31,156 nt of DNA from contig CANQIG010000002.1 in assembly GCA_947623765.1 (NCBI GenBank), forward strand, positions 1 through 31,156. Reading direction: 5' to 3'. Within the stretch, counting starts at the first letter, position 1. Each line of letters begins with the position of its first letter. The notes beneath the pieces were generated by a model, which saw only the letters and a list, made by a program, of their open reading frames with translations, was not told where the DNA came from and ran no database searches. A program made the translations under genes and the position numbers. Positions 8,387 to 18,460 of this stretch are shown here, piece after piece. The stretch is from an uncultured Clostridia bacterium (GTDB lineage: Bacteria > Bacillota > Clostridia > Oscillospirales > Acutalibacteraceae).

Positions 8387-9280
8387 ATGGTTCAGGGAAA
8401 AGGGATGCGAATCCTCGCGAATTCGGTTCTTACGCTTTTGGCAGCCTTTGCAATTCTACCGATCGTTTTATTGCTGATCGGTTCATTTACCGACAACACC
8501 ACAGCACTTCAAGAGGGATTTTCTTATTTTCCTTCCAAGTTGAGCGGTGAAGCATACCGTTATATTCTCGACCAGTGGACGACAATTGGAAAGGGTTACC
8601 TGAATACGATTTTGATCTCAGCGACAGGCACAGCCGTCTCTCTGTTGATCACCGCGATGTTCAGTTACGGTTTGGCGATTCGGGATCTTCCGGGACGCGG
8701 CATCATTATGGGCATATTGCTTCTCACCATGTTGTTCAATGGCGGGATTGTGTCACAGTTTTTTGTGTATACAAATTTCATCCGTGTAAAGGACACTTTT
8801 TTTGCTTTGCTCGTTCCAAACTTTCTCCTGAATGGATTCAACGTAATCCTAGTCTCCAACTATTTCAGAAACAATGTATTTGGAGGCATTTTAGAGGCGG
8901 CAAAGATCGATGGTGCGAGCGAGTACCGCATTTTCTGGAAGATCGCAGTCCCGCTATCCGTGCCGATTCTCGCCACCATTGGAGTCATGACGGCCATCGG
9001 CTATTGGAACGACTGGACAAACGGTCTATATTATCTTTCTGCCCGAGATGGAAAACAGTATTATACGATCCAGCTGATTTTGAATGAAATCAACAACAAC
9101 GTTAATTTCCTTGCCTCCCGTGCTGCAGAAATGGGTCTGACATTGGATACATCCTCTATTCCATCTACGACGGTTCGGATGGCGATTGCTTTTGTAGGGA
9201 TTCTCCCCGTGCTGGTCGCATATCCCTTTTTTCAAAAATACTTTGTAAAAGGAATTTCCGTCGGCGGTCTAAAGGGCTAA
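8387..9280 (+). CDS. sugar ABC transporter permease, YtcP/LplC-like
   Basis: The 297-residue permease is the partner of the upstream LplB-like protein. It has six predicted helices and the EAA loop EAAKIDGAS starting at residue 170 with Gly176. The C-terminus ends in FVKGISVGGLKG, the usual ending for this subfamily. It is the last gene of the AT-richer block. The pair needs a shared MsmK/MsmX-type ATPase encoded elsewhere in the genome; this is known for related systems and inferred here. Confidence 0.93.
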   Translation: MVQGKGMRILANSVLTLLAAFAILPIVLLLIGSFTDNTTALQEGFSYFPSKLSGEAYRYILDQWTTIGKGYLNTILISATGTAVSLLITAMFSYGLAIRDLPGRGIIMGILLLTMLFNGGIVSQFFVYTNFIRVKDTFFALLVPNFLLNGFNVILVSNYFRNNVFGGILEAAKIDGASEYRIFWKIAVPLSVPILATIGVMTAIGYWNDWTNGLYYLSARDGKQYYTIQLILNEINNNVNFLASRAAEMGLTLDTSSIPSTTVRMAIAFVGILPVLVAYPFFQKYFVKGISVGGLKG

Positions 9281-9398
9281 TGGCACAACCACGGGACTCC
9301 CTACGGATGATCCAGTATCCGAACAACCGTCACATCAGGCAGTAAAGAATCGCGCAAAGCCTCTATCCCCGTCCCCCAAAGTTGAACTATTTTTCCCG

Positions 9399-9420
9399 TG
9401 TGGGTCAAAATGTGGGTCAA
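9399..9420. repeat. two TGTGGGTCAA direct repeats near the tRNA 3' end
   Basis: TGTGGGTCAA at 9399-9408 and 9411-9420, 12 bases apart, in the short gap between the last permease gene and tRNA-fMet. The stretch 9281-9450 otherwise has no gene. The repeat could be a remnant left by integration at the tRNA gene, but no integrase is seen. Confidence 0.5.
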
Positions 9421-9450
9421 GCGCTAAATTCGCTAAGCAAACAGAAAAAG

Positions 9451-9488
9451 AAAAATCCCCGAAAACCGCATGGTTTCGGGGATTTTTT
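9451..9488. terminator. bidirectional rho-independent terminator
   Basis: The arms AAAATCCCCGAAAACC and GGTTTCGGGGATTTT pair with a single bulged A. On the plus strand the stem is followed by a run of seven T, which would end the transporter operon. On the minus strand ATTTTTCTTTTTC follows, ending the tRNA transcript. Confidence 0.85.
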
Positions 9489-9565
<77 letters not shown>

Positions 9566-9593
9566 ATATTTCCGCTCTCCTGAGCGCTTTTAC

Positions 9594-9622
9594 AGTATAG
9601 CACATCCCCGCCCGTTTTGCAA
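9594..9622 (-). promoter_or_regulatory. promoter of tRNA-fMet
   Basis: On the minus strand, -35 TTGCAA (9617-9622), a 17-base spacer and -10 TATACT (9594-9599). TGC directly before the -10 forms an extended -10. The tRNA begins 29 bases after the -10 hexamer. Confidence 0.8.
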
Positions 9623-9869
9623 GCCCCAATTTCAGAAAATCGTTCGGACAATTTCGACAAATCTTGCCACTGTACAGGCGGGTCGCTTTACACATCCGCA
9701 CTAAAAATCTAAGACCGCGGACAGGCTCCGACGCGATCCGCGCGGTAAATCTGGTATACTCATTCGCTGGCAAACGCAATTACAGGTGGATCGGCTTGAA
9801 CTTTCTATGCGAAGTACACAAACTCGGGACGGATTTCATGGATCGTTGTGAGAAAATGCCAAAAAAGCC

Positions 9870-9898
9870 TTGATTTTTATCAGATTTGTGCTATGATA
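9870..9898 (+). promoter_or_regulatory. promoter of the glycogen operon
   Basis: -35 TTGATT (9870-9875), a 17-base spacer and -10 TATGAT (9893-9898), ending 72 bases before the glgB start. The stretch 9623-9869 contains no gene that I can support. Confidence 0.7.
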
Positions 9899-9970
9899 GA
9901 ACAAGGAAAAGTTTGTGTACGGCGCGCGTGCGTTTTCGGTATGCAGACAGTATTGGAAAGGGTGGGAACC

Positions 9971-11968
9971 ATGAACGAAACCGTAACTCCGAAGCCCGAG
10001 GGCAATATCCCGCTGTATCTCTTTCGTAACGGGAAAAACAGCCACAGCTTCGAGTATCTGGGCGTCCACAACACGGTACGCGAGGGGAAGCCCTGCGCGG
10101 TCTGCCGCGTATGGGCCCCGAACGCCAAGGCCGTTTCGCTCACCGGCGATTTCTGCGGCTGGGATCCGAACCGCTATCCCCTTCAAAAGCTGGACGACGC
10201 CGTCTGGGAGGGCTACACCGACGCGCCGCTCGAGATCTACGCGGCGTACAAGCTCGCGATCACCGACCAGCACGGCGAGACCTTCCTGAAGTGCGATCCC
10301 TACGCGTTCCATTCGGAGACGCCGCCCGGCACCGCTTCGCGGTACTACGAGACGGCGGGCTACGAGTGGCACGACGCCGCCTGGTTCGACTACAAGAGAA
10401 AGAACCCGCATTACAACCGGCCCGTCAACATCTACGAGATGCACGCGGGCTCGTGGCGGAAGTACGCGGACGGCTCCGTCTTTTCGTATGAGAAGCTCGC
10501 GGACGAGCTCCTGCCCTACGTGAAAGACATGGGCTTCACGCACATCGAGGTCATGCCGCTCACGGAATACCCCTACGACCCGTCGTGGGGCTATCAGGTG
10601 ACGGGCTACTTCGCCCCGACCTCCCGCTACGGCACGCCGAAGGACTTCATGCGCTTCGTCGACCGCTGCCACGAGGCGGGCATCGGCGTCATCATGGACT
10701 GGGTCCCGGCGCACTTCCCGCGCGACGCGCACGGCCTCGCGAAATTCGACGGCGGCCCGTGCTACGAATACGCGGACCCGCGCAAGGGCGAGCACAAGGA
10801 ATGGGGCACGCTGGTCTTCGACTACGGCCGCAACGAGGTCGTCAGCTTCCTGACCTCCTCCGCGCTGTTCTGGGTGAAGGAGTACCACATCGACGGCCTG
10901 CGGGTCGACGCCGTGGCCTCCATGCTCTATCTCGACTACAACCGCCGCGAGGGCGAATGGGTCGCGAACCAGAACGGCGGCAAGGAGAACCTCGAGGCCG
11001 TGGCGTTCCTGCAGCGGCTGAACGAGGCCGTCTTCGCCGAAGCGCCCGAGGTGATGATGATCGCCGAGGAATCGACGGCGTGGCCGCTCGTCACGAAGCC
11101 CACGTTCATGGACGGGCTCGGTTTCAACTACAAGTGGAACATGGGCTGGATGAACGATATGCTCCGCTATATGTCGCTCGACCCGCTCTTCCGCAAGGGC
11201 AGCCACCAAGCGCTCACCTTCTCGTTCTTCTACGCGTTCTCGGAGAACTACATCCTGCCCATCTCGCACGACGAGGTGGTCTACGGGAAGGGCTCTCTCT
11301 ACAATAAAATGCCCGGCACGCCGGAGCAGAAGGCCGCGGGCGTTCGTTGCTTTGCGACGTACATGATGGCCCATCCCGGCAAGAAGCTGCTCTTCATGGG
11401 CACGGAGTTCTCCCAGCACGACGAATGGAACTTCAACGAGGAGCTCCAGTGGGGACTGCTCCAGTATGACGAGCACCAGCAGGCCCAGCGGTTCTTCCGG
11501 GAGCTGAACGCGTTCTATCTCAGCCGTCCGGAGCTCTGGGAGGTCGACTTCTCGTGGGAGGGCTTCTCCTGGATCTCGAACGACGACGACAGCCAGAGCG
11601 TCATCGCGTTCCGCCGCTTCGACCACAAGAGCAACGAGATCATCGCGGTGTGCAACTTCCTGCCGGTGAAGCGGGAGAATTACCGCATCGGCGTGCCGTA
11701 CGCCGGCGTCTATGAGGAGATCTTCACCTCGGACAAGGCGGAATTCGGCGGGACCGGCTTCACGAACGGCCGGGACATCAAGACCGAAAAGGAGCCGATG
11801 CACGGCTTCGAGCAGAGCATCTCCCTGACGCTGCCGGAGAACACCGTCTTCTTCCTGCGCTGCCGCCGCAAGGCGCCGCAGAAAAAGGCCAAGGCGCCTG
11901 CGGAAAAGAAGCCGGAAAAAGCGGAGAAAAATCCGCTTCGCAGATCCAAAAAATCATCCGTTTCTTAA
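9971..11968 (+). CDS. glgB: 1,4-alpha-glucan branching enzyme
   Basis: The 665-residue enzyme makes alpha-1,6 branches in glycogen. The N-terminal CBM48 domain (WAPNAKAVSLTGDFCGWDP) precedes a GH13 barrel. Region II shows nucleophile Asp313 in GLRVDAV, region III shows acid Glu366 in IAEEST, and region IV shows Asp434 in ISHDEV, so all three catalytic acids are present. The C-terminal beta domain is followed by an unusual Lys/Pro/Ala-rich tail of about 30 residues. Start ATG 9971 was chosen because AGGGTGGG lies just upstream and the longer in-frame start at 9848 precedes the promoter -10. It is first in a four-gene operon; glgC follows after 74 bases. Confidence 0.97.
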   Translation: MNETVTPKPEGNIPLYLFRNGKNSHSFEYLGVHNTVREGKPCAVCRVWAPNAKAVSLTGDFCGWDPNRYPLQKLDDAVWEGYTDAPLEIYAAYKLAITDQHGETFLKCDPYAFHSETPPGTASRYYETAGYEWHDAAWFDYKRKNPHYNRPVNIYEMHAGSWRKYADGSVFSYEKLADELLPYVKDMGFTHIEVMPLTEYPYDPSWGYQVTGYFAPTSRYGTPKDFMRFVDRCHEAGIGVIMDWVPAHFPRDAHGLAKFDGGPCYEYADPRKGEHKEWGTLVFDYGRNEVVSFLTSSALFWVKEYHIDGLRVDAVASMLYLDYNRREGEWVANQNGGKENLEAVAFLQRLNEAVFAEAPEVMMIAEESTAWPLVTKPTFMDGLGFNYKWNMGWMNDMLRYMSLDPLFRKGSHQALTFSFFYAFSENYILPISHDEVVYGKGSLYNKMPGTPEQKAAGVRCFATYMMAHPGKKLLFMGTEFSQHDEWNFNEELQWGLLQYDEHQQAQRFFRELNAFYLSRPELWEVDFSWEGFSWISNDDDSQSVIAFRRFDHKSNEIIAVCNFLPVKRENYRIGVPYAGVYEEIFTSDKAEFGGTGFTNGRDIKTEKEPMHGFEQSISLTLPENTVFFLRCRRKAPQKKAKAPAEKKPEKAEKNPLRRSKKSSVS

Positions 11969-12042
11969 AGGGTCCCCGGGCGGGATCTTCCGTAAATGGA
12001 TCGTGATCTTACATTTTCAGACAAGAGAAAGGGGTCAACAAT

Positions 12043-13253
<1,211 letters not shown>

Positions 13254-13254
<1 letters not shown>

Positions 13255-14366
13255 TGCTTGGAAATAATGTAATGGGGATCCTGTTCGCCTATGTCAATGA
13301 AGACCGCGTCCGCGACCTGACGAGCGTGCGCGTGATGGCGTCGATCCCGTTCGGCGGACGCTACCGCCTGGTGGACTTCCCGCTCTCGAACATGGTGAAC
13401 TCCGGCATCAACAAGGTCGGCATCATCACCGAAGAAAACTATCAGTCGCTGATGGACCATCTCGGCTCCGGCAAGTCCTGGGATCTCTCCAGAAAGCGCG
13501 AGGGCCTCTATCTGCTGCCGCCGTTCGGCAAGTCGAACGCGCGCTCCGACGGCAAGATCGAGTCGCTGGACTCCATCCGCACGTTCCTCAACGGCTCGCA
13601 GGAAGAGTATGTGATCCTCTCCAACTGCGACTGCGTCGCGAACGTCAACTACCGCGCGGCGCTCGAGCAGCATGAGGCCACGAAGGCCGACATCACGATC
13701 CTCTACCGCCGCGGCACCTCGCCGGACGTGAATCGCAACAACATCTATACGCTCGACCCGAACGGCCGCATCATCGAGATGCTGGTGCACCGCGGCAGCG
13801 AGCAGGACGTGAACTACGGCATGGGCAGCTGCATCATCGGGCGCGAGCTCCTCATCAAGCTCGTCGACGACTGCATGGCCCGCAACGAATACGATTTCGA
13901 CAAGAATCTGATCCAGAAGTCCGTTCCGGAGCTCAACGTCATGGGCTTCGAGTTCACGGGCACGGCGTACACGATCACCTCGTTCGAGGCGTATTTCCAC
14001 GCGAATATGCAGCTGATGGACCCGAAGGTCCGCGCCGAGCTCTTCGACCCGAACCGCCCGATCTACACGAAGGTCCGCGACGATATGCCCTCGAAGTACG
14101 GCCTCGATTCCTCCGTCAGCAACTCCCTCGTCGCCGACGGCTGCGTCATCGAGGGCGAGATCGAGAACTGCGTCCTGTTCCGCGGCGTGAAGATCGGCCG
14201 CGGCGCGAAGGTGAAGAACTGCGTTCTGATGCAGGACACGGAGGTCGGCGAGAACAGCCGGCTCGACTTCGTCGTGGCGGACAAGAACGTCCGGTTCAGC
14301 CCCGAATCCGTGATGACCGGCACGTCCGGATATCCGGTGTTCGTGGAAAAGTACGGCGTGGTGTAA
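13254..14366 (+). CDS. glgD: glucose-1-phosphate adenylyltransferase, regulatory subunit
   Basis: The 370-residue paralogue of GlgC has the same fold (PFGGRYRLVDFPLSNMVNSGI at about residues 34-54) but lacks the nucleotide-binding loop: the N-terminus reads GILFAYVNEDRVRDLTS in place of AGGRGSRL. The catalytic GDH is also replaced by NCDC at 124-127. This is the GlgD type known from Firmicutes, which is non-catalytic and modulates GlgC in a mixed complex. A terminator-like hairpin follows, before glgA. Confidence 0.95.
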
Positions 14367-14374
14367 GCGTCCCC

Positions 14375-14400
14375 GGGGCGGCGTGTCTGCCGCCCCTTTT
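14375..14400 (+). terminator. hairpin with short T-run after glgD
   Basis: GGGGCGGC (14375-14382), a 6-base loop, GCCGCCCC (14389-14396), then TTTT. It may be a partial terminator that lowers glgA relative to glgC and glgD, since no strong promoter is seen before glgA. Confidence 0.6.
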
Positions 14401-14471
14401 CCCTTGAACCGAGCGCGGGGAAAGCGCGGGCGTTCGTCCCGCGTCCCCACAGACCGAAAGGAGTTTTATTC

Positions 14472-15899
14472 ATGAAAGTTTTGTTTGTTTCCAGTGAGGC
14501 GCTGCCCTTTGCCGCGACCGGCGGTCTCGCGGACGTCGCGGGCTCGCTCCCGCAGGCGCTCCGCCAGCGGCTCATCGGCTGCCGCATCGTCATGCCGCTC
14601 TATGAGAGCGTTCCGCAGGAGCTCAGAGACAAGATGAAGTTCCTCACCAGCATCAGCGTGCCGGTCGCGTGGAGACGCCAGTACTGCGGCATCTTCGAGG
14701 CGAAGGCCGGGAACGTCATCTATTACCTCATCGACAACCAGTATTACTTCAAGCGGCAGGGCCTCTACGGCCACTTCGACGACGCCGAGCGCTTCGCGTT
14801 CTTCTCCCGTGCCGTTCTGGAGATGCTCCCCTACATCGAGTTCAAGCCGGACATCATCCACTGCAACGACTGGCAGAGCGCGCTCGTCCCGATCTACTAC
14901 CGCCTGTTCTACGCCAACAACGACTGGTTCAGCGGCATCAAGACGCTGTTCACGATCCACAACATCCAGTATCAGGGCCAGTACGGCTTCGAGATCCTCG
15001 AGGACGTCTTCGGCATCCCGCAGAGCGAGCGCTCGCTGCTCGAATACAACGACTGCGTGAACCTGATGAAGGGCGCGATCGAGACCTCGAACTGGGTCTC
15101 CACCGTCAGCCCGACGTACGCCGAGGAGATCCTTGACCCGTGGTTCTCCCACCGGCTCGACCCGATCCTCCGCGAGCGCGCGTGGAAGCTCTCCGGCATT
15201 CTGAACGGCATCGACACCGTGGCGTACGACCCCGCGAACGACGAGAACCTCTTTGAGAAGTATGACGTCGACCACATGGAGGGCAAGGCCAAAAACAAGC
15301 AGGCGCTGCAGGAGCGCCTCTATCTCGAGCAGAATCCCGATCTCCCGCTCATCGGCATGGTGACGCGTCTCGTCTCCCACAAGGGCCTCGACCTCGTGAA
15401 GGGCGCCGTCGACAACATCATGCAGTACTCGAACGCGCAGTTTGTCGTGCTCGGCAGCGGCGATTGGGAGTACGAGCAGTTCTTTAAGGATATGCAGGCG
15501 AAATACCCGGGCCGGTTCGTGCTGTGCCTCGGGTTCGTGCCGGAGCTCGCCCGCAAGATCTACGGCGGCTCGGACATCTTCCTCATGCCCTCGAAGAGCG
15601 AGCCCTGCGGCCTCTCCCAGATGGTCGCGCTGCGCTACGGCTCGATCCCGGTCGTGCGCGAGACCGGCGGCCTCAAGGACTCCATCACCGACAGCGGCGA
15701 CGGCGTCGGCAACGGCTTCACGTTTAAGAGCTACGACACGCAGGATATGCTCAATTCCCTCCACCGTGCCATCTACGCATACAACAGCGATAAAGAGGGC
15801 TGGGCGATCCTCGTCGACCGCGCGATGCGCTGCGACAACTCCTGGGGCCACAGCGCGAACGAGTACATCCGCCTCTACAAGCAGATCCTCAAGGATTAA
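14472..15899 (+). CDS. glgA: glycogen synthase (ADP-glucose, GT5)
   Basis: The 475-residue GT-B glycosyltransferase extends alpha-1,4-glucan from ADP-glucose. The N-terminal glycine-rich motif reads ATGGLADVAGSLP, so the lysine that E. coli GlgA has at position 15 is alanine here. The C-terminal domain has the catalytic/nucleotide motif PSKSEPCGLSQ with Glu377, matching the catalytic Glu of the family, and the RETGGL motif. GAAAGGAG precedes the ATG by about 9 bases. It is the last gene of the glycogen operon. Confidence 0.97.
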   Translation: MKVLFVSSEALPFAATGGLADVAGSLPQALRQRLIGCRIVMPLYESVPQELRDKMKFLTSISVPVAWRRQYCGIFEAKAGNVIYYLIDNQYYFKRQGLYGHFDDAERFAFFSRAVLEMLPYIEFKPDIIHCNDWQSALVPIYYRLFYANNDWFSGIKTLFTIHNIQYQGQYGFEILEDVFGIPQSERSLLEYNDCVNLMKGAIETSNWVSTVSPTYAEEILDPWFSHRLDPILRERAWKLSGILNGIDTVAYDPANDENLFEKYDVDHMEGKAKNKQALQERLYLEQNPDLPLIGMVTRLVSHKGLDLVKGAVDNIMQYSNAQFVVLGSGDWEYEQFFKDMQAKYPGRFVLCLGFVPELARKIYGGSDIFLMPSKSEPCGLSQMVALRYGSIPVVRETGGLKDSITDSGDGVGNGFTFKSYDTQDMLNSLHRAIYAYNSDKEGWAILVDRAMRCDNSWGHSANEYIRLYKQILKD

Positions 15900-15920
15900 G
15901 ATCCGCCGGGTGAAAGCCCA

Positions 15921-15978
15921 AAGCCCGCACGAAAAGAAGCGCTTCCCGTTTGGGAAGCGCTTTTCTTCATGCGGGCTT
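15921..15978. terminator. long bidirectional terminator hairpin after glgA
   Basis: Two nested stems: an outer AAGCCCGCA/GCGGGCTT and an inner arm of about 16 bases centred on CGCTTCCC-GTTT-GGGAAGCG, with A/T-rich segments within the arms. It separates the convergent glgA and the small gene on the other strand. Confidence 0.8.
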
Positions 15979-16000
15979 TCGTTTTGGTGCGAGGCCCTGT

Positions 16001-16210
16001 TTAGACCATCTCCACGATCCTGCGCACGATGTCGGCGGTCGTCGCGTCCTCGGGAACGGTCTCCCAGAACGCGCGCGCCGCAGGCTCCTTGCTCTTGCGC
16101 GCCTCATCCAGCGCGAAACGGATCTCCTCCCAAAACGCGTGGATCTCCACGCCCTGCCGCTGCGCGGCTCTCGAAAACACCTCATTTTCGACGTTAAACC
16201 CGATTTCCAT
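16001..16210 (-). CDS. small hypothetical protein, 69 residues
   Basis: I do not recognise this protein. It is short, acidic and probably helical, with no membrane segment or signal peptide. The start ATG at 16210 has a purine-rich ribosome binding site (GGAAAGGA) and a near-consensus promoter about 85 bases upstream, which argues that it is a real gene. It converges on glgA and ends 23 bases from the shared terminator. A role cannot be read from the sequence. Confidence 0.65.
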   Translation of the reverse strand: MEIGFNVENEVFSRAAQRQGVEIHAFWEEIRFALDEARKSKEPAARAFWETVPEDATTADIVRRIVEMV

Positions 16211-16293
16211 CCTGGCTTCTTCCTTTCCTGCGGTTATTTCACCTTTTCCTCACCGGGATCCTGTCGAACGTTCAGTTCCCTTGTCGTATAACC

Positions 16294-16322
16294 ATTATAT
16301 ATGGCGAAGCCCTTCCTTGCAA
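16294..16322 (-). promoter_or_regulatory. promoter of the small hypothetical gene
   Basis: On the minus strand, -35 TTGCAA (16317-16322), a 17-base spacer and a perfect -10 TATAAT (16294-16299). It lies in the gap between the lipoprotein gene and the small gene, so the small gene can be expressed on its own. Confidence 0.75.
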
Positions 16323-16451
16323 GCAAAACCGTTCGCCTTTTTTCGACACGATCGGCGGTCATTCTCCGCACTTTCTCCATATTCCGAGCGGATTCCCCTG
16401 TATACGCAAGATATTGTCTGTAAATTTTTTTGCGCCACAAACTGTACTTCT

Positions 16452-18446
16452 CTATGTGTTCGCGAGATCTCCCGGCACGCCCGGCGGCATTTCCCCTTCG
16501 GGCATATCTCCGTTAGGCATCCCGCCTCCGGGTATTCCGCCTTCGGGTGCTCCGCCTTCCGGCATATCCCCGCCCGGCATTTCTCCGTCGGGCGCTTCCC
16601 CGCCGGGGAACGCCGGTCTCTGCCCGTCTCCGGTCGTTCCGCCGCGCTCGCCTCTGCCGAACTCTCCGCGTCCGCCAAAGCCGCCGCCGAAGCCCATCCC
16701 GGCGTTCTCGCCGCAGACGCCGCTCCCGGCTTCACTACCGCCCACAAAGACGGTGTACGTCTCCCCGTCCCGGAGCGCGGCGCTGCTGAACACGACGACC
16801 TCGAACGCTTTCGGCGCGGCGGCGGTGCCGAGCGTCTCCCCCTCGCTGTCCCGCACTTCGAGCGCATCGCCCGCGTTCCCGGACGCGCGGACCGCGACGA
16901 CGCCCTGCGCGCCCGTCGGGATCTGCAGCATCCCCGCGCTGCCCGTCCCGAGCAGCGTGCCGCCCGAGATCTCAAACGTCGTGCCGAAGTCGAACACGCC
17001 GTTCGCGGAATCCGTCGGGCCGCTGACATACACCTCGCCGCCGGTCATCGTGACCGACCCGTTCGAGTCGATGCCGTCGCCCGCCGCGTCCACGGTGAGC
17101 GTTCCGCCGGAGATCGTGATGCTCCTTGCGGCGTCCGCCGCAAACGCGTTCCTGCCGGGCCGCTCCATCAGGGAGGAGCCGTCCGCGCCGCCCGCCGCGT
17201 TCAGCCCGTCGTCCGTCGCGTGGATGTCCGCCGTCCCGCCCGAGATCACGAGCGTCCCTGCCTCGAGCCCCTCATAACACCGGGCCGCCGTCAGCGTCCC
17301 GCCGGAAAAGGTCAGCGTGTCGTCGGCGTGGGCCGCGTCGTCGCCGGAGCTCAGCGCGATCTCCCCGCCCGAGACGTTCACGGTCCCGTTCGAGTGCAGC
17401 GCGTCGTCCGCCGTGTCGAGCGCGAACGTGCCGCCGGTGATCTCCAGACACGCCCCGGCCTTCAGGCCCTTCGCGGAGGGCGTGTCCTCGCCGCTCTGCG
17501 TTTGGAAGGTCCCGAATCCGAATCTATCTTGCCCCGTTTTGACCGCTCCATTCTCCGCGCCGCCGCCCGTTTGGACGGTCAGATCGCCGCCGCGCAGGAA
17601 CAGACACGTTTCGGCCTGAAAGCCGTCGTTTTCGGCGGCAATGTCGTAGCGTCCGCCGTCCACGAGGATGAACCCCTTGTCCGCCTCCTGCTTCGTCGCC
17701 TTCACGCCGTCGCCGCCCGCCTGCACCGTGAGCGATGCGCCGAGCAGCAGGACCCCATCGTTCGCGACGAGCCCGTCGTCCACCGCGTGGACCGAGAGCG
17801 CCGTCTCCAAAACGCGGAGATCGTCCTTGGTGTTCACGCCGTCCTTCGCGTTCGCCTCAATCTCGAGCGTCCCCGCGCCGTTGATCACAACGTCGCAGTC
17901 CGCCGCGACCGTCCCGCCGTCCGCGCTCGAAGCGCCGTCCGCGAGCACGGAGGACGTGTTCTCCGGGATACTCAGGATCACCTTGTCCGCGTTTTCCGCG
18001 TAGACCGCCGCGCCCTTCTCATTTCGGATCTCCGCGTTTTCCAGCACGACGCGCACGTCGTCGCTGTCGCCCGCCGCGATCCGAAGCTGCCCGTTCAGCG
18101 CGCCGGAGAGGACGTACGTCCCCGCCTCGACGATCTCGACCGTGCCGTTCCCGACGCGGTAGCCGTCCCCAGCCTTCGCCGGGTCGATCCGCACGGCGTC
18201 CGCGTAATCCGTATATTCGTCCTTCGCCTTTGGCTCGAGGCGTTCCGCGCTGATCTCCTGGAACGCGGAGAGATCTTCGCTGTTCACCGTCTCCGCAGGC
18301 ACGTCCGCGCGCTGTTCCCCTGCCGCACCGGCGTTCTGCTCGTCCGCCGGTCCCACACTCTGCTCGCTCGCCGGGTTTGCCGCCGCGCAGCCGGAGAGGA
18401 ACGCGAGGAGCAGGAGCGCCGCCGCACATTTTCTCCAATTTCGCAT
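16452..18446 (-). CDS. lipoprotein with Cthe_2159/DUF4353-type carbohydrate-binding domain
   Basis: The 664-residue secreted protein has a lipoprotein signal (basic start, hydrophobic core, lipobox LSGC with Cys20), then a low-complexity Ala/Glu/Gln linker, then a long run of beta-helix-like repeats (patterns such as DGVNTKDD, DDGLVANDG, GDGVKATKQ) typical of DUF4353/Cthe_2159 proteins, which bind polysaccharides and calcium. The last 80 residues are Gly/Met/Pro/Glu-rich with repeated GGxMPxG-like units. Start ATG 18446 was chosen for GAGGGG upstream and the clean signal peptide; the reading frame stays open further upstream but lies inside the previous gene. It is the third gene of a module, 14 bases after the DUF4956 gene. 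Ligand and job are not shown by the sequence. Confidence 0.85.
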   Translation of the reverse strand: MRNWRKCAAALLLLAFLSGCAAANPASEQSVGPADEQNAGAAGEQRADVPAETVNSEDLSAFQEISAERLEPKAKDEYTDYADAVRIDPAKAGDGYRVGNGTVEIVEAGTYVLSGALNGQLRIAAGDSDDVRVVLENAEIRNEKGAAVYAENADKVILSIPENTSSVLADGASSADGGTVAADCDVVINGAGTLEIEANAKDGVNTKDDLRVLETALSVHAVDDGLVANDGVLLLGASLTVQAGGDGVKATKQEADKGFILVDGGRYDIAAENDGFQAETCLFLRGGDLTVQTGGGAENGAVKTGQDRFGFGTFQTQSGEDTPSAKGLKAGACLEITGGTFALDTADDALHSNGTVNVSGGEIALSSGDDAAHADDTLTFSGGTLTAARCYEGLEAGTLVISGGTADIHATDDGLNAAGGADGSSLMERPGRNAFAADAARSITISGGTLTVDAAGDGIDSNGSVTMTGGEVYVSGPTDSANGVFDFGTTFEISGGTLLGTGSAGMLQIPTGAQGVVAVRASGNAGDALEVRDSEGETLGTAAAPKAFEVVVFSSAALRDGETYTVFVGGSEAGSGVCGENAGMGFGGGFGGRGEFGRGERGGTTGDGQRPAFPGGEAPDGEMPGGDMPEGGAPEGGIPGGGMPNGDMPEGEMPPGVPGDLANT

Positions 18447-18460
18447 CGTCTTCCCCTCTT

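Noticed and set aside
9836..11803. 655-residue frame on the minus strand across glgB
   Set aside because: Antisense shadow caused by high GC at third codon positions; glgB has all catalytic motifs.
16234..16440. 68-residue open frame on the minus strand before the small hypothetical gene
   Set aside because: It contains the -35 and -10 of the small gene's promoter and has no ribosome binding site; it is most likely leader sequence.
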